From: Verrucomicrobiota bacterium
Lineage (GTDB): Bacteria; Verrucomicrobiota; Verrucomicrobiia; Opitutales; Opitutaceae
Reading direction: 5' to 3'
NCBI GenBank assembly: GCA_023428905.1
Contig: JAEYWP010000030.1
Span: 372,001-436,000 of the forward strand
DNA: 64,000 nucleotides
The translations under genes and the position numbers were made by a program. How positions within the stretch are numbered: position 1 is the stretch's first letter; each line of letters starts with the position of its first letter. This document shows, piece by piece, positions 16,173 through 24,749 of this stretch. The notes under the pieces are model-generated. The model was not told the origin of the DNA. It worked only from the letters and a program-made list of their open reading frames with translations, and made no database searches.

Positions 16173-16565
16173 ATGAGTGTCTACCTGTGGATTGCCGTGG
16201 GCGGCGCGCTGGGAAGCCTGCTCCGTTTTGCCCTTTCCTCTGCCGCCACCCAGGCATGGGGGCAGGCGTTCCCCTGGGGGACGCTGGCGGTGAACGTCCT
16301 CGGCTCGTTCCTCATCGGTTCTTTCGCCGCCTATGTGATGACGGGTGGGAAGGTCACCGTCCGTTCCGAAGTCTGGCATTTTGTCACCACCGGCGTGCTC
16401 GGTGGCTTCACCACCTTTTCCTCCTTCAGCCTGCAGACCCTCCAGCTCGCGCGCGACGGGTCCTGGGGGCGCGCCGGAGCGAACATTGCGCTATCCCTCG
16501 TCGCGTGTTTTGCGGCGGTGTGGGTGGGGTTCGCCGCGATGGGCTGGCTCCGGTCGCGCGGCTAA
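16173..16565 (+). CDS. crcB: Fluoride channel/exporter CrcB (Fluc)
   Basis: A 130-residue inner-membrane protein with four hydrophobic segments that protects the cell from fluoride. Diagnostic motifs are GGALGSLLRF, the PWGTLAVNVLGSFLIG stretch with the conserved Asn, and TTGVLGGFTTFSSFS, which lines the fluoride path. A TTG two codons upstream is possible, but the ATG at 16173 fits the family. It follows polX by 66 bp. I looked there for a fluoride riboswitch and did not find a convincing one. Confidence 0.93.
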   Translation: MSVYLWIAVGGALGSLLRFALSSAATQAWGQAFPWGTLAVNVLGSFLIGSFAAYVMTGGKVTVRSEVWHFVTTGVLGGFTTFSSFSLQTLQLARDGSWGRAGANIALSLVACFAAVWVGFAAMGWLRSRG

Positions 16566-16580
16566 CGCGGGCGCCGCGCC

Positions 16581-17684
16581 TCAAGCAGTGCGCAACTCGA
16601 AGGCGGTCTCGGCCACGCTGACGCCGTTGACCAGCAGTTCCACCCGGTGCCGGCCGGCGTGGTGCTTTCTTGTGGTGAAGTCGCGAATACGCTGGGTCTT
16701 TTCCGCCGTGAAGACTGCGCCGGGGGCCAGCTCCAGTTCCTTCCACTTGAAAACCTTGGCGGAGGTCCCCCCGGAGGCTTTGACGAAGTGCACCGCGTAG
16801 TCGACCACGAGGCGCTGCGGCTTCCGGCCCGCGGCCTCGAGTGAGACGGAGAAGCGGATCTGTCCCCCCAGAGCGACCCGCTTGGGGCTGACGTCAAACC
16901 TCACCTTGCCCAGCGTTGCCCGGCCCACCACCCCGATGGCGGCCAGGGCGCCGGGGTGACCGCGTTTGATCAGGGTGCGCAGCGCGCGCTTGGCGATCCA
17001 GGCGGTGTGCGGGTGGCTGAGATCCTGCCTCCCCAGCCAGGCGACCAGCCACTCCGGGTGCTCCTTGGAGACATCATTGAGGTGATTGGCCACGGACTTC
17101 CGGACATAGAGGCTTGGGTCGTTCATCAACCGCGAGAGGATCGGGACGGTCAGCTCGGGGTCGCGGATGATGGCGTCGAGGTGAAAGGACCAGGGGAGGC
17201 GTGGCCGCGAGCCCTCGCTGGCCAGGCGTCGGACGTGTTCGTTTTCGTCCCCGGCCCAGCGGGTCATGACGGCGAGGGTGCCTTTGAGGTCGCGCTTGAG
17301 AAATTCGCGGATGCCAAACTCGGAGGAGCCGAAGCAGGTGAAGGTGGCAAGGGCATCGAGGGACAGCTGGTAGTGCTCGTGCCCATACCGTCCGACAAAA
17401 TCCGGGAGGACGATGCAAACGAAGGTGTGTTTCACCTTCGGCGCGAGGTCGCGCAGGAGGGCGAGGGCCTCCGGATAATCGGCGGGGAGCGAAGCGCGCA
17501 GCGCCTCGCTCGTCCGGCGGACGCGCTGGAGCAGGGACCTCTCGGCCAGTCCCTCCAGGGTGAGTTCGAGGAAGCGCTTCCGGTCGAAGCGCGGGGTCAG
17601 CTCGGCCAGGGTGGAGGCGAGCGCCCGGTAGCGCGCCTCGTTGAACATCTCTTTCAGGGCGGGTGCGGGCTCGGCGTCGGGCAT
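16581..17684 (-). CDS. DNA alkylation repair protein, AlkC-like, with C-terminal Ig-like domain
   Basis: A 367-residue HEAT-like-repeat DNA glycosylase of the AlkC group, which removes N-alkylated purines. ALKEMFNEARYRALA at the N-terminus, NEHVRRLASEGSRPRLPW in the middle and repeated helix pairs such as YVRKSVANHLNDVSKEHPEW are typical. The last 100 or so residues (VRFDVSPKRVALGGQIRFSV onward) are beta-rich and look like the Ig-like domain present in one AlkC subclass. The gene lies 17 bp downstream of the alaS stop on the same strand, so the two may be co-transcribed. Confidence 0.82.
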   Translation of the reverse strand: MPDAEPAPALKEMFNEARYRALASTLAELTPRFDRKRFLELTLEGLAERSLLQRVRRTSEALRASLPADYPEALALLRDLAPKVKHTFVCIVLPDFVGRYGHEHYQLSLDALATFTCFGSSEFGIREFLKRDLKGTLAVMTRWAGDENEHVRRLASEGSRPRLPWSFHLDAIIRDPELTVPILSRLMNDPSLYVRKSVANHLNDVSKEHPEWLVAWLGRQDLSHPHTAWIAKRALRTLIKRGHPGALAAIGVVGRATLGKVRFDVSPKRVALGGQIRFSVSLEAAGRKPQRLVVDYAVHFVKASGGTSAKVFKWKELELAPGAVFTAEKTQRIRDFTTRKHHAGRHRVELLVNGVSVAETAFELRTA

Positions 17685-17701
17685 GGCGGCGACGCCTGCG
17701 C

Positions 17702-20416
17702 TCAGGCTTTCAGCAGTTCCGCCAGCTTGGCCGTGTCCTTGCCGCCGCCCATGGCGAAGTCGGGTTTGCCCCCACCTTTTCCACCGAGCTTGGCGCTTAG
17801 GTCGCTGATGATCTTGCCGGCCTGGTGACCGGCCTTGACCGCAGCAGGGGAGGCCATCGCGACCACACTGGCTTTTTCACCCAGGGCGGCGCCGAGGGTC
17901 ACCACGCCTTCGCCGATCCGGGCGAGGACCTGGCTGGCCAGTTCACGCAGGGCGTCCGGGTTTTCCACGGCGGCGACCGCCGTGACGAACTTCAGCCCGT
18001 CCTTTTCGACGGCGTGTTGCGCGAGGTCGTCCGCGATGCCGGCTGCGACCTTCTGTTCAAAGGCTTTCACCTTGCGCTCCAGCTCCGCCTTTTGGGCGAG
18101 GAGGGCGTCGAGCTTCTTTTCCAGCTGGGCCGCCGGGGCATTGAGGCGTGCGCCCAGGGCCTTGAGCTGGGAGTCCTGGTTCTCGACGTACCGCAGGGCG
18201 GCTTCGCCGACCACCGCCTCGAGACGGCGCGTGCCGGCGGCGATGGCGCTTTCGCTCACGACTTTGACCAAACCGATTTCGCCCGTGGTGCCGACGTGGG
18301 TGCCGCCGCACAGTTCCCGGCTGTAGCCGCCGATGTCGACCACACGCACGAGCTTCCCGTACTTCTCACCGAAGAAGGCGAGGGTGCCTTCTGGCTTCTT
18401 GTCGAACTCGACCTCGTAGGCATCGACTTCCGCGTTGTCCAGGACGCGCTCGTTTACGATCTGCTCGATCTCGCGCAGCTGCTCCGGCTTGACCGACTCG
18501 AAATGGGCGAAGTCGAAGCGGAGGCGGTCCGGGGCGTTGAGTGAACCGGCCTGGCGCACGTGAGTGCCGAGCACCTTGCGCAGCGCAAAATGGAGGAGGT
18601 GGGTGGCGGTGTGATGGCGCTGGATGGCGCGGCGGCGCACGAGGTCGACCGACAGCTCCGCGATCGTCCCCAGCGTGAAGGCGGAGGGCTGGAGCCCTTC
18701 GGCGCTGTCGAGGACGATCTTGTGCAGGTGGCGCCCGGCCTTGTCCTTCACCGTGTCGGTGATGGTGAGGGCTTTGCCCGCCACCACCGCGGTGCCGGAG
18801 TCGCCCAGCTGGCCGCCCATCTCGGCGTAGAAGGGGGTGCGATCGAAAACCAAGTATACGTCCTTCCCGTTCTCCACCACGTCGGTGACGTTGGCGGTGA
18901 CAGGGGTGTCGGTCGTGACCTTGTATCCGACAAACAACGTCGGCTGTTGCCGCGCGGAGCTGTCGCCCTCGGTGGCGGCGACGATGATCTCCTTCTTCAT
19001 CGCGGCGCGGGCGCGCTCGCGCTGCTTCTCCATCTCGGTCTCGAACCCTGCGGTATCCACGGAAAGGTTGCGCTCGGTGGCGAGGAGCTGGGTCATGTCC
19101 AGCGGGAAGCCGTAGGTGTCGTAGAGTTCGAACGCCGCCTGGCCGGTGATGGCGCCGGCCTGGGCCGCCTTGTTGAAGATCTGCAGGCCTCGGTCGATCG
19201 TCTTGCCGAAGCTCTCCTCCTCGCTGCGGATGACGCGGCGGATCACATCCTGGCGCTCCTTCAGTTCCGGGAAGACCGGCCCGAGCGACTCGACCACCGG
19301 GGCGACCAGTTGCTCGAAGAAGCCGGTGGTGAGCCCCAGTTTCTTGCCGTAGAGGATGCCGCGGCGGAGGATGCGGCGGATGACGTAGTTGCGGCCGTCG
19401 TTGCCCGGGAGGATCCCGTCGGCGATGGCGCAGGAGATGGTGCGCGCGTGATCGGCGAGCACGCGGAAGGCGATGTCGGTGTTTTCCTGCTCGGTCAGTC
19501 CTTCCCGTTTGGTCGGGACGGTGGCGGTGTACGTCTTGCCGGAGAGGGCGGCGACGCGGGCAAAGAGCGGCGCGAAGACATCGGCGCTGTAGTTGGACGG
19601 GTCGGCGGTGAAGTCGGTGAAGTTCTTCGTGCTGGCCTGGATGCCGGCCACGCGTTCGAAGCCCATGCCGGTGTCGACGTGTTTGGCGGCGAGGGGGGAG
19701 AAGGTGCCGTCGGCGTTGGCGTTAAACTGGATGAAGACGTGGTTCCAGATCTCGATGCAGCGCGGCGAGCTGGAATTGACCAGGGCGCGACCTGCCTGCT
19801 CCTCGTCGGAGGGAAGCAGGTTGAAGTGGATTTCCGAGCACGGGCCGCAGGGGCCGGTGTCGCCCATCATCCAGAAATTATCCTTCTTGTTCCCGTAGAC
19901 GATGTGGACCTTGGGATCGAGGCCCTCCTTTTCGAAGATCCGGGTCCAGATGTCGTAGGCCTCCTGGTCGAACTCCGCGGGGTCGCCGGCCTTCGGTTTG
20001 TAGACGGTGGCGAAGAGGCGTTTGGCGGGCATGCCCCAGACCTTGGTGATCAGCTCCCAGCCCCACTCGAGCGACTCCTTCTTGAAGTAGTCGCCGAAGG
20101 ACCAGTTGCCCAGCATCTCGAACATCGTGTGGTGGTAGGTATCGAACCCCACGTCCTCGAGATCGTTGTGTTTGCCGCCCGCGCGGATGCATTTCTGTGT
20201 ATCCGCTGCGCGGGTATCCTTGGCGGCGCGCACCCCGGCCCAGCCCGAGACATCCGGCTGCCGGTCGCCCAGGAAGATCGGCACGAACTGGTTCATGCCC
20301 GCATTGGTGAAGAGCAGTCCCGGCGAGTCCGGCATCAGCGAGGCTGACGGCACGATCGTGTGGCCGTGCTTCGCAAAGAAATCGAGGAAGGATTGGCGGA
20401 TTTCGGCGGAGGTCAT
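17702..20416 (-). CDS. alaS: Alanine--tRNA ligase
   Basis: A full-length class II synthetase of 904 residues. It starts MTSAEIRQSFLDFFAKHGH, followed by LLFTNAGMNQF and the tRNA-Ala recognition region. The editing domain carries the metal ligands HHTATHLLHF and CGGTHVGTTGEIG. The C-Ala oligomerisation domain has the coiled coil LEKKLDALLAQKAELERKV and ends GGGKPDFAMGGGKDTAKLAELL. All parts are present and no frameshift is visible. A large open frame on the opposite strand over this gene is a product of high GC. The upstream gap carries inverted 22-bp repeats. Confidence 0.97.
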   Translation of the reverse strand: MTSAEIRQSFLDFFAKHGHTIVPSASLMPDSPGLLFTNAGMNQFVPIFLGDRQPDVSGWAGVRAAKDTRAADTQKCIRAGGKHNDLEDVGFDTYHHTMFEMLGNWSFGDYFKKESLEWGWELITKVWGMPAKRLFATVYKPKAGDPAEFDQEAYDIWTRIFEKEGLDPKVHIVYGNKKDNFWMMGDTGPCGPCSEIHFNLLPSDEEQAGRALVNSSSPRCIEIWNHVFIQFNANADGTFSPLAAKHVDTGMGFERVAGIQASTKNFTDFTADPSNYSADVFAPLFARVAALSGKTYTATVPTKREGLTEQENTDIAFRVLADHARTISCAIADGILPGNDGRNYVIRRILRRGILYGKKLGLTTGFFEQLVAPVVESLGPVFPELKERQDVIRRVIRSEEESFGKTIDRGLQIFNKAAQAGAITGQAAFELYDTYGFPLDMTQLLATERNLSVDTAGFETEMEKQRERARAAMKKEIIVAATEGDSSARQQPTLFVGYKVTTDTPVTANVTDVVENGKDVYLVFDRTPFYAEMGGQLGDSGTAVVAGKALTITDTVKDKAGRHLHKIVLDSAEGLQPSAFTLGTIAELSVDLVRRRAIQRHHTATHLLHFALRKVLGTHVRQAGSLNAPDRLRFDFAHFESVKPEQLREIEQIVNERVLDNAEVDAYEVEFDKKPEGTLAFFGEKYGKLVRVVDIGGYSRELCGGTHVGTTGEIGLVKVVSESAIAAGTRRLEAVVGEAALRYVENQDSQLKALGARLNAPAAQLEKKLDALLAQKAELERKVKAFEQKVAAGIADDLAQHAVEKDGLKFVTAVAAVENPDALRELASQVLARIGEGVVTLGAALGEKASVVAMASPAAVKAGHQAGKIISDLSAKLGGKGGGKPDFAMGGGKDTAKLAELLKA

Positions 20417-20478
20417 CGGGGGAAATTCGGGGGAGTTGGGCGGCGGCGGGAGCCGTGCTGCGGAGTCTAGCGGATTGG

Positions 20479-20640
20479 GACACAGAGACCACGGAGTGCG
20501 GACACAGAGTTCACGGAGCGCACAACGTAGGCTGCGATTATTTCTTTAAACAGATGGTCTTCTTGAGAGGAGAGAAAGGGAGTCGAGCCGACCTTTGGTA
20601 CTCTGTGCCCTCCGTGTCATCGCTCTGTGCTCTCCGTGTC
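20479..20640. repeat. Two inverted pairs of a 22-bp ACACGGAG/ACACAGAG repeat
   Basis: The left arm has two units at period 22 (20479 and 20501) of the form GACACAGAG-NN-CACGGAG. The right arm (20601-20640, reverse strand) has two units at the same period of the form GACACGGAG-NN-CACAGAG. The arms are about 80 bp apart and can partly pair. The gap 20417-20670 between alaS and leuB contains no gene. The family resembles, but is distinct from, the CCACGGATG repeats near 14 kb. Confidence 0.8.
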
Positions 20641-20670
20641 TCACACCATTGGACACGGAATAGGCGCCGA

Positions 20671-21774
20671 TCAGCGGAGCTGGGCGATGATGGCGTCGGC
20701 CATGGCCTTGGTCCCCACGGAGGGCTTGCCGAAGGCGATATCGCCGGTGCGGGTGCCGCCGGTGACCGCTGCCTTGACTGCGGTTTCGATGCGGGTGGCG
20801 ACCGCGTCCAGGCCGAAGCTGAAGCGCAGCATGAGCGCGGCGGAGAGGATTTGGGCGCAGGGATTGGCGATGCCCTTGCCCGCGATATCGGGGGCGGTGC
20901 CGCCCGCCGGTTCGTAGAGGCCGAAGGGCAGACCGAGGGAATTTTTGCCGGCGCCGAGGGAGGCGGAGGAGAGCATGCCGAGGGAGCCGCAGACGCAGGC
21001 CATCTCGTCGGAGAGGATGTCGCCGAACATGTTTTCGGTGACAAAGACGTCGAACTGGTTGGGGTCGCGCACCAGCTGCATGGCCGCGTTGTCCACGTAC
21101 ATGTGAGAGAGCTCGAGGTCGGGGGCGTGTTTCGCCACGTAGTCGACCACGGTTTTGCGCCAGAGGACGGAGGTCTCCAGGACGTTGGCCTTGTCGACCG
21201 AGCACAGTTTCTTTTTGCGGCTGCGGGCAGCGGTGATGGCGGTGGCGAGGATACGTTCGATCTCGCTCTTGCGGTACACCATCGTGTCGATGGCCTGCAG
21301 GTCACCGTCGGGCAGCGTGGTGGTGGTCTTGGGCTGGCCGAAATAGAGACCCCCGGTCAATTCCCGGATGCAGACGATGTCGATCCCGTTGGGGATGCGT
21401 TCCGACTTGATCGGGGAGGCGTCGGCCAGTTCCCGATACAAAAGGCCCGGGCGAATATTGGCGAAGAGGGTGAAGTGTTTGCGCAGGGGCAGCAGTGCCG
21501 CGCGTTCAGGCTGTTCCTTGGGCGGCAGTTTTTCCCATTTCGGGCCGCCGACGGAGCCGAAGAGGATGGCATCGGACTGCTCGCACAGCTTCAGGGTGGA
21601 ATCCGGCAGGGCCTTGCCGTGGTTGTCGATGCCGGCGCCCCCGACGTCGGCTTTCTGGTAGTCGAGGGTGAGGCCCTCCTGGCGGGCGACGTGATCGAGC
21701 ACGCGGAGCGCCTCGGTCATGACTTCGGGCCCAATGTAATCTCCGGCGAGTACGGCGAACTTCAGGGTCGGCAT
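20671..21774 (-). CDS. leuB: 3-isopropylmalate dehydrogenase
   Basis: The third step of leucine synthesis, an NAD-dependent oxidative decarboxylation. From the ATG at 21774 (MPTLKFAVLAGDYIGPEV) the protein has 366 residues. Family marks are AILFGSVGGPKWEKLP, the arginine cluster RPGLLYRELADASP, IRELTGGLYFGQPK, VDKANVLETSVLWRK, and NMFGDILSDEMACVCGSLGMLSSASLG with the metal-binding aspartates. The usual GDGIGPE loop reads GDYIGPE here. leuA, leuC and leuD are not in the window. The gene is divergent from the hydrolase gene, with 94 bp between starts. Confidence 0.93.
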   Translation of the reverse strand: MPTLKFAVLAGDYIGPEVMTEALRVLDHVARQEGLTLDYQKADVGGAGIDNHGKALPDSTLKLCEQSDAILFGSVGGPKWEKLPPKEQPERAALLPLRKHFTLFANIRPGLLYRELADASPIKSERIPNGIDIVCIRELTGGLYFGQPKTTTTLPDGDLQAIDTMVYRKSEIERILATAITAARSRKKKLCSVDKANVLETSVLWRKTVVDYVAKHAPDLELSHMYVDNAAMQLVRDPNQFDVFVTENMFGDILSDEMACVCGSLGMLSSASLGAGKNSLGLPFGLYEPAGGTAPDIAGKGIANPCAQILSAALMLRFSFGLDAVATRIETAVKAAVTGGTRTGDIAFGKPSVGTKAMADAIIAQLR

Positions 21775-21868
21775 AGCAAAAGGAGATGAGGTAGCGGGGG
21801 AGGGCGTCTGAGGGAAGGGCAATTTTCGCCATTGCGCGGGGGCGGAAAGCGGCTGCAGTGAGCGGGCG

Positions 21869-22516
21869 ATGAAAGTCTACGTCCTGCCAGCAGGGCCGCT
21901 TCAGACCAATGCCTTCCTGCTCACTGCCCCGTCCCTCAAGGAGGCGGTGCTGGTCGACGCGCCGCTCGGGGTCTGGCCGGAGGTGAAGCGCCGGCTCGAG
22001 CAGGACGGGTGCACGTTGCGTGAACTTTGGCTGACCCACGGGCATTTTGACCACATCGACGGCGCGGCCGAGGTGGTGCGGGAGTCCGGTGCGCGGGTGC
22101 GGGCCCATGCGGCGGACCGTCACCTTTACGAGGAGCCCGAGAAGATGCGTTGGTTTATCGACATGTTCCTTCCCGGTCATCCGCGGATCGATCCTGTGAC
22201 GGCGGATGTCTGGGTGACGCACGGCGATGTTTTTGAGGCCCTGGGCAGCTCCATCGAGGTGAGACACGTGCCGGGGCACGCGGACGGGAATGTGGCCTTT
22301 GTGGTCAAGGCGCTGGGGGCGACCTTTGTCGGCGATTCGCTGTTTGCCGGCAGCATCGGCCGCACGGATCTGCCCGGCGGCAACCAAGCGCTGCTGCTGA
22401 AATCGATCCGAGAGCAGCTGTTCAGCCTCCCGGACGAGACGGTGGTGTTTCCCGGCCACGGGACGCGCACCACGATCGGAGCGGAAAAGCGCGGCAATCC
22501 CCACGTGCAGGCATGA
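21869..22516 (+). CDS. Metallo-beta-lactamase-fold hydrolase (glyoxalase II-like)
   Basis: A 215-residue cytoplasmic hydrolase. Metal-binding motifs are THGHFDHIDG, RHVPGHADGN, GDSLFAGSIGRTDLPGG and PGHGTRTTIGAEKRGNPH, the order seen in small YcbL/GloB-like enzymes that cleave thioesters such as S-lactoylglutathione. It lacks the C-terminal HAGH domain of true GloB, so the natural substrate is uncertain. It begins MKVYVLPAGPLQTNAFLL. Downstream is the 46-bp hairpin repeat region. Confidence 0.85.
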   Translation: MKVYVLPAGPLQTNAFLLTAPSLKEAVLVDAPLGVWPEVKRRLEQDGCTLRELWLTHGHFDHIDGAAEVVRESGARVRAHAADRHLYEEPEKMRWFIDMFLPGHPRIDPVTADVWVTHGDVFEALGSSIEVRHVPGHADGNVAFVVKALGATFVGDSLFAGSIGRTDLPGGNQALLLKSIREQLFSLPDETVVFPGHGTRTTIGAEKRGNPHVQA

Positions 22517-22570
22517 GTTTGCGGCGACAGCCAGAGCGCCACGCCTGGGGCGCGCGGTGGTTGGAGGTGG

Positions 22571-22772
22571 GCGGGGTGCCCTCACCCCGCGTGGTGGGTT
22601 CGCGGCCAGGGCAGCCGCCGCATGCGCCTGCCGGCCGGAGCCTTTTGCGGGGTGGGGGCACCCTGCCTACAACAGAACGCCTGGGTAAAGCTGCGGGGTG
22701 GGGGCACCCCGCCTACAACGGAACACCTGGGCAGAGCTGCGGGGTGAGGACACCCCGCCTACAGCGGAGGAA
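22571..22772. repeat. Hairpin repeats GCGGGGTG-N4-CACCCCGC, three in a 46-bp tandem array
   Basis: Four hairpins have 8-bp stems and 4-base loops. They start at 22571, 22647, 22693 and 22739. The last three are exactly 46 bp apart, and the unit continues with GCCTACAACGGAAC and CTGGG. Only the 22647 copy has a stem mismatch (CACCCTGC). They fill the 291-bp gap between the hydrolase and ribD, which has no gene. The units are tandem and imperfect, with no unique spacers, so this is not CRISPR. They may act as an RNA-level barrier between the two genes or as a protein-binding array. Confidence 0.85.
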
Positions 22773-22807
22773 CGCGTCGGGCAGCGCGCAGCGGAGGGAC
22801 GTATTTC

Positions 22808-23962
22808 ATGACTGAGCACGAAGGCTTCATGCGGCGGGCGCTGGAACTGGCGCGGCGTGGGTGGGGTGCCACCCATCCGAACCCGATGGTGGGCGCGGTG
22901 ATCGTCGAGGACGGCGCCGTTGTCGCGGAGGGTTTCCACGCCTGCGACGGTGGGCCGCACGCGGAGCGCGTCGCGCTGCAGGCGCTTGGTCGCGAGCCGA
23001 AGCCGGGTGCGACCCTCTATGTCACCCTCGAACCCTGCTGCACCCACGGGCGCACCGGGGCCTGCACCGAGGCGATCCTGGCGGCGCGTCTCGGGCGCGT
23101 GGTGGTCGGTGCGACGGATCCTTTTCCGGCGCACGCGGGCCGCGGGCTGGCGCTTTTGCGGGAGGCGGGGGTGGAGGTGGTCAGTGGGATCTTGGAGCGG
23201 GAATGCACCGATCTCAACCTGCTGTACAATCATTGGGTGGTGAACCGGGCCCCGCTCATTGCGGTGAAGTCGGCCCTGACCCTCGATGGCAAGATCGCGA
23301 CTCGCACCGGAGAATCGAAATGGATCACCGGTGAGACCGCGCGCGCGGACGTGATGCGCTGGCGGCGCCTGTTCCCCGCGATCGCGGTGGGAGCGGGCAC
23401 TGTGCTGCGGGACAACCCCCGCCTGACCTCGCGGACGGAAGGCGAGGAGGAATGGAGCCCGCTGCGGTTCGTGTTTGATGGGCTGCTCCGCACGGTGTCG
23501 GACCGCGCCCTGCCGCAGCTGTACACCGACCGGCACCACGAGCGCACGATCGTGGTCACAACCCCGCATGGAGGACTTGGATACGTGCGCAAGCTCAAGG
23601 ACCTCGGGGTGCAGGTCTGGATGCTCTCCTCACCCACCCAGCGGGTGGGGACAGCGGAATTTCGGCAGCGCTGCGCGAAGGAGAAGATCACCGGTGTGTA
23701 CCTTGAGGGCGGCACGCAGCTGGTCGGGGAATTCCTGCGCGAGCGGCAGGTCGATTATTTCTTCATGTACCGCGCGCCGCTGCTCCTGGCCGACGACAAG
23801 GCCAAGTCGGCCTATTCGGGCCTCCGGACGGAAAGACTGGACCAGGGCATCCGGCTCGCGGACGTGCAGCACGCCGCGTTTGGCGACGACCAGTTGATCC
23901 GCGGCCGCGTGGTGTATCCGCCCAAGCTTCAGATCGATGAAACTGTATTTGGCATCCGGTAA
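22808..23962 (+). CDS. ribD: Bifunctional riboflavin deaminase/reductase
   Basis: Catalyses two successive steps of riboflavin synthesis. The N-terminal deaminase has ATHPNPMVGAVIV, HAE at 51-53 and EPCCTHGRTGAC with zinc ligands H51, C77 and C86. The C-terminal reductase shows APLIAVKSALTLDGKIA, TGESKWITGETARAD and AVGAGTVLRDNPRLT. All parts are present over 384 residues. Its last 26 bp overlap the start of rdgB, so the two are translationally linked. No FMN riboswitch was recognised upstream, only hairpin repeats. Confidence 0.95.
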   Translation: MTEHEGFMRRALELARRGWGATHPNPMVGAVIVEDGAVVAEGFHACDGGPHAERVALQALGREPKPGATLYVTLEPCCTHGRTGACTEAILAARLGRVVVGATDPFPAHAGRGLALLREAGVEVVSGILERECTDLNLLYNHWVVNRAPLIAVKSALTLDGKIATRTGESKWITGETARADVMRWRRLFPAIAVGAGTVLRDNPRLTSRTEGEEEWSPLRFVFDGLLRTVSDRALPQLYTDRHHERTIVVTTPHGGLGYVRKLKDLGVQVWMLSSPTQRVGTAEFRQRCAKEKITGVYLEGGTQLVGEFLRERQVDYFFMYRAPLLLADDKAKSAYSGLRTERLDQGIRLADVQHAAFGDDQLIRGRVVYPPKLQIDETVFGIR

Positions 23963-24545
23963 CGCGCACAAGGTGCAGGAATTTCAGCGGCTGGCCGACA
24001 GTGCCGGCTTTGGCATCGAGGTCCTCTCGGCCCGGGTGGTCGGCGGCATGCCGGAGGTGGAGGAGGACACGGGGACCTTTGTCGGCAACGCACGCAAGAA
24101 AGCGCACGCCCTGCGCGCGAAGCTGCCCCCGGAATCCTGGGTCCTGGCCGACGACAGCGGGGTCTGTGTCGACGCGCTCGGGGGTGCCCCCGGCGTGGAG
24201 TCGGCCTATTTCGCCGGTCCTCAGGGCGACCCTGCGGCCAATCTGCGGAAGCTGGTGGAGGTGATGAAGGACGTGCCCGAAGGCCAACGCGGCGCGGCCT
24301 TTGTGTGTGTCCTCTTTTTGATCGATGAGCAGGGCCGCGAGCATGTTTTTGAGGGCCGCTGCAACGGCACCCTGCTGCGCGAGCCAAAGGGCGGGGGAGG
24401 ATTTGGATACGACCCGATCTTTGTTCCGGAGGGCCGGAATGTCTCGTACGCCGAGCTCGGCGAGGCGGAGAAAAACGCCCTCAGCCACCGCGGGCGCGCG
24501 TGGGACACGTTGCGCCGCTGGCTGCAGGGGCAGCGGCGCGGTTAG
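23937..24545 (+). CDS. rdgB: XTP/dITP pyrophosphatase (HAM1/RdgB)
   Basis: A house-cleaning enzyme that hydrolyses dITP, XTP and dXTP to monophosphates, keeping deaminated purines out of DNA and RNA. At 202 residues it is the normal size. Motifs are LASGNAHKVQEF (residues 5-16), EDTGTFVGNARKKA, LADDSGVCVDALGGAPGVESA, GGGGFGYDPIFVPEG and KNALSHRGRAW. It starts inside the end of ribD in another frame (26-bp overlap). The downstream gap (24546-24749) has a strong hairpin repeat that could end transcription. Confidence 0.94.
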   Translation: MKLYLASGNAHKVQEFQRLADSAGFGIEVLSARVVGGMPEVEEDTGTFVGNARKKAHALRAKLPPESWVLADDSGVCVDALGGAPGVESAYFAGPQGDPAANLRKLVEVMKDVPEGQRGAAFVCVLFLIDEQGREHVFEGRCNGTLLREPKGGGGFGYDPIFVPEGRNVSYAELGEAEKNALSHRGRAWDTLRRWLQGQRRG

Positions 24546-24568
24546 GGCCTGGGGAGGTTCTGCACGAC

Positions 24569-24625
24569 CATTCCGGCGCGTGGCGCCGGAATGACAAAGC
24601 AGCGAAGGTGGAATGACGAATACGC
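24569..24625. repeat. CCGGCGC hairpin plus GAATGACGAA repeat, copy 1
   Basis: A perfect 11-bp stem, CATTCCGGCGC and GCGCCGGAATG with loop GTG, is at 24569-24593. It is followed by ACAAAGC and then GGAATGACGAATACG. The core TCCGGCGC-NNN-GCGCCGGAATGAC recurs at 57758-57780. It sits in the convergent gap between rdgB and the pseudopilin genes, where it could serve as a two-way terminator, though no T-run is present. Nearby, 24649-24662 (CCAATGTCCATTGG) is another palindrome. Confidence 0.7.
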
Positions 24626-24749
24626 ACCGAAGGCTCGCGAGTGGCCAATGTCCATTGGACCCGCGGGCCAGGGGCGGTGTCCGTGTTCCGACAAATTACG
24701 AACCACGTATCAGGAATGGCGTTTCACGCATTCCCTCGAAACAAGCGGG

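Noticed and set aside
18560..20347. Long plus-strand open frame over alaS (595 codons)
   Set aside because: Alanine-tRNA ligase on the other strand accounts for every base. Long antisense frames are common at this GC and the translation is rich in Gly, Val, Asp and Glu with no motif.
22647..22772. 46-bp tandem repeats considered as a CRISPR array
   Set aside because: The units abut with related, not unique, sequence between hairpins; there are only three and no cas genes lie nearby.
22517..22807. FMN riboswitch upstream of ribD
   Set aside because: No conserved RFN core such as AGGGTGAAATTCCC was found; the gap is filled by the hairpin repeats.
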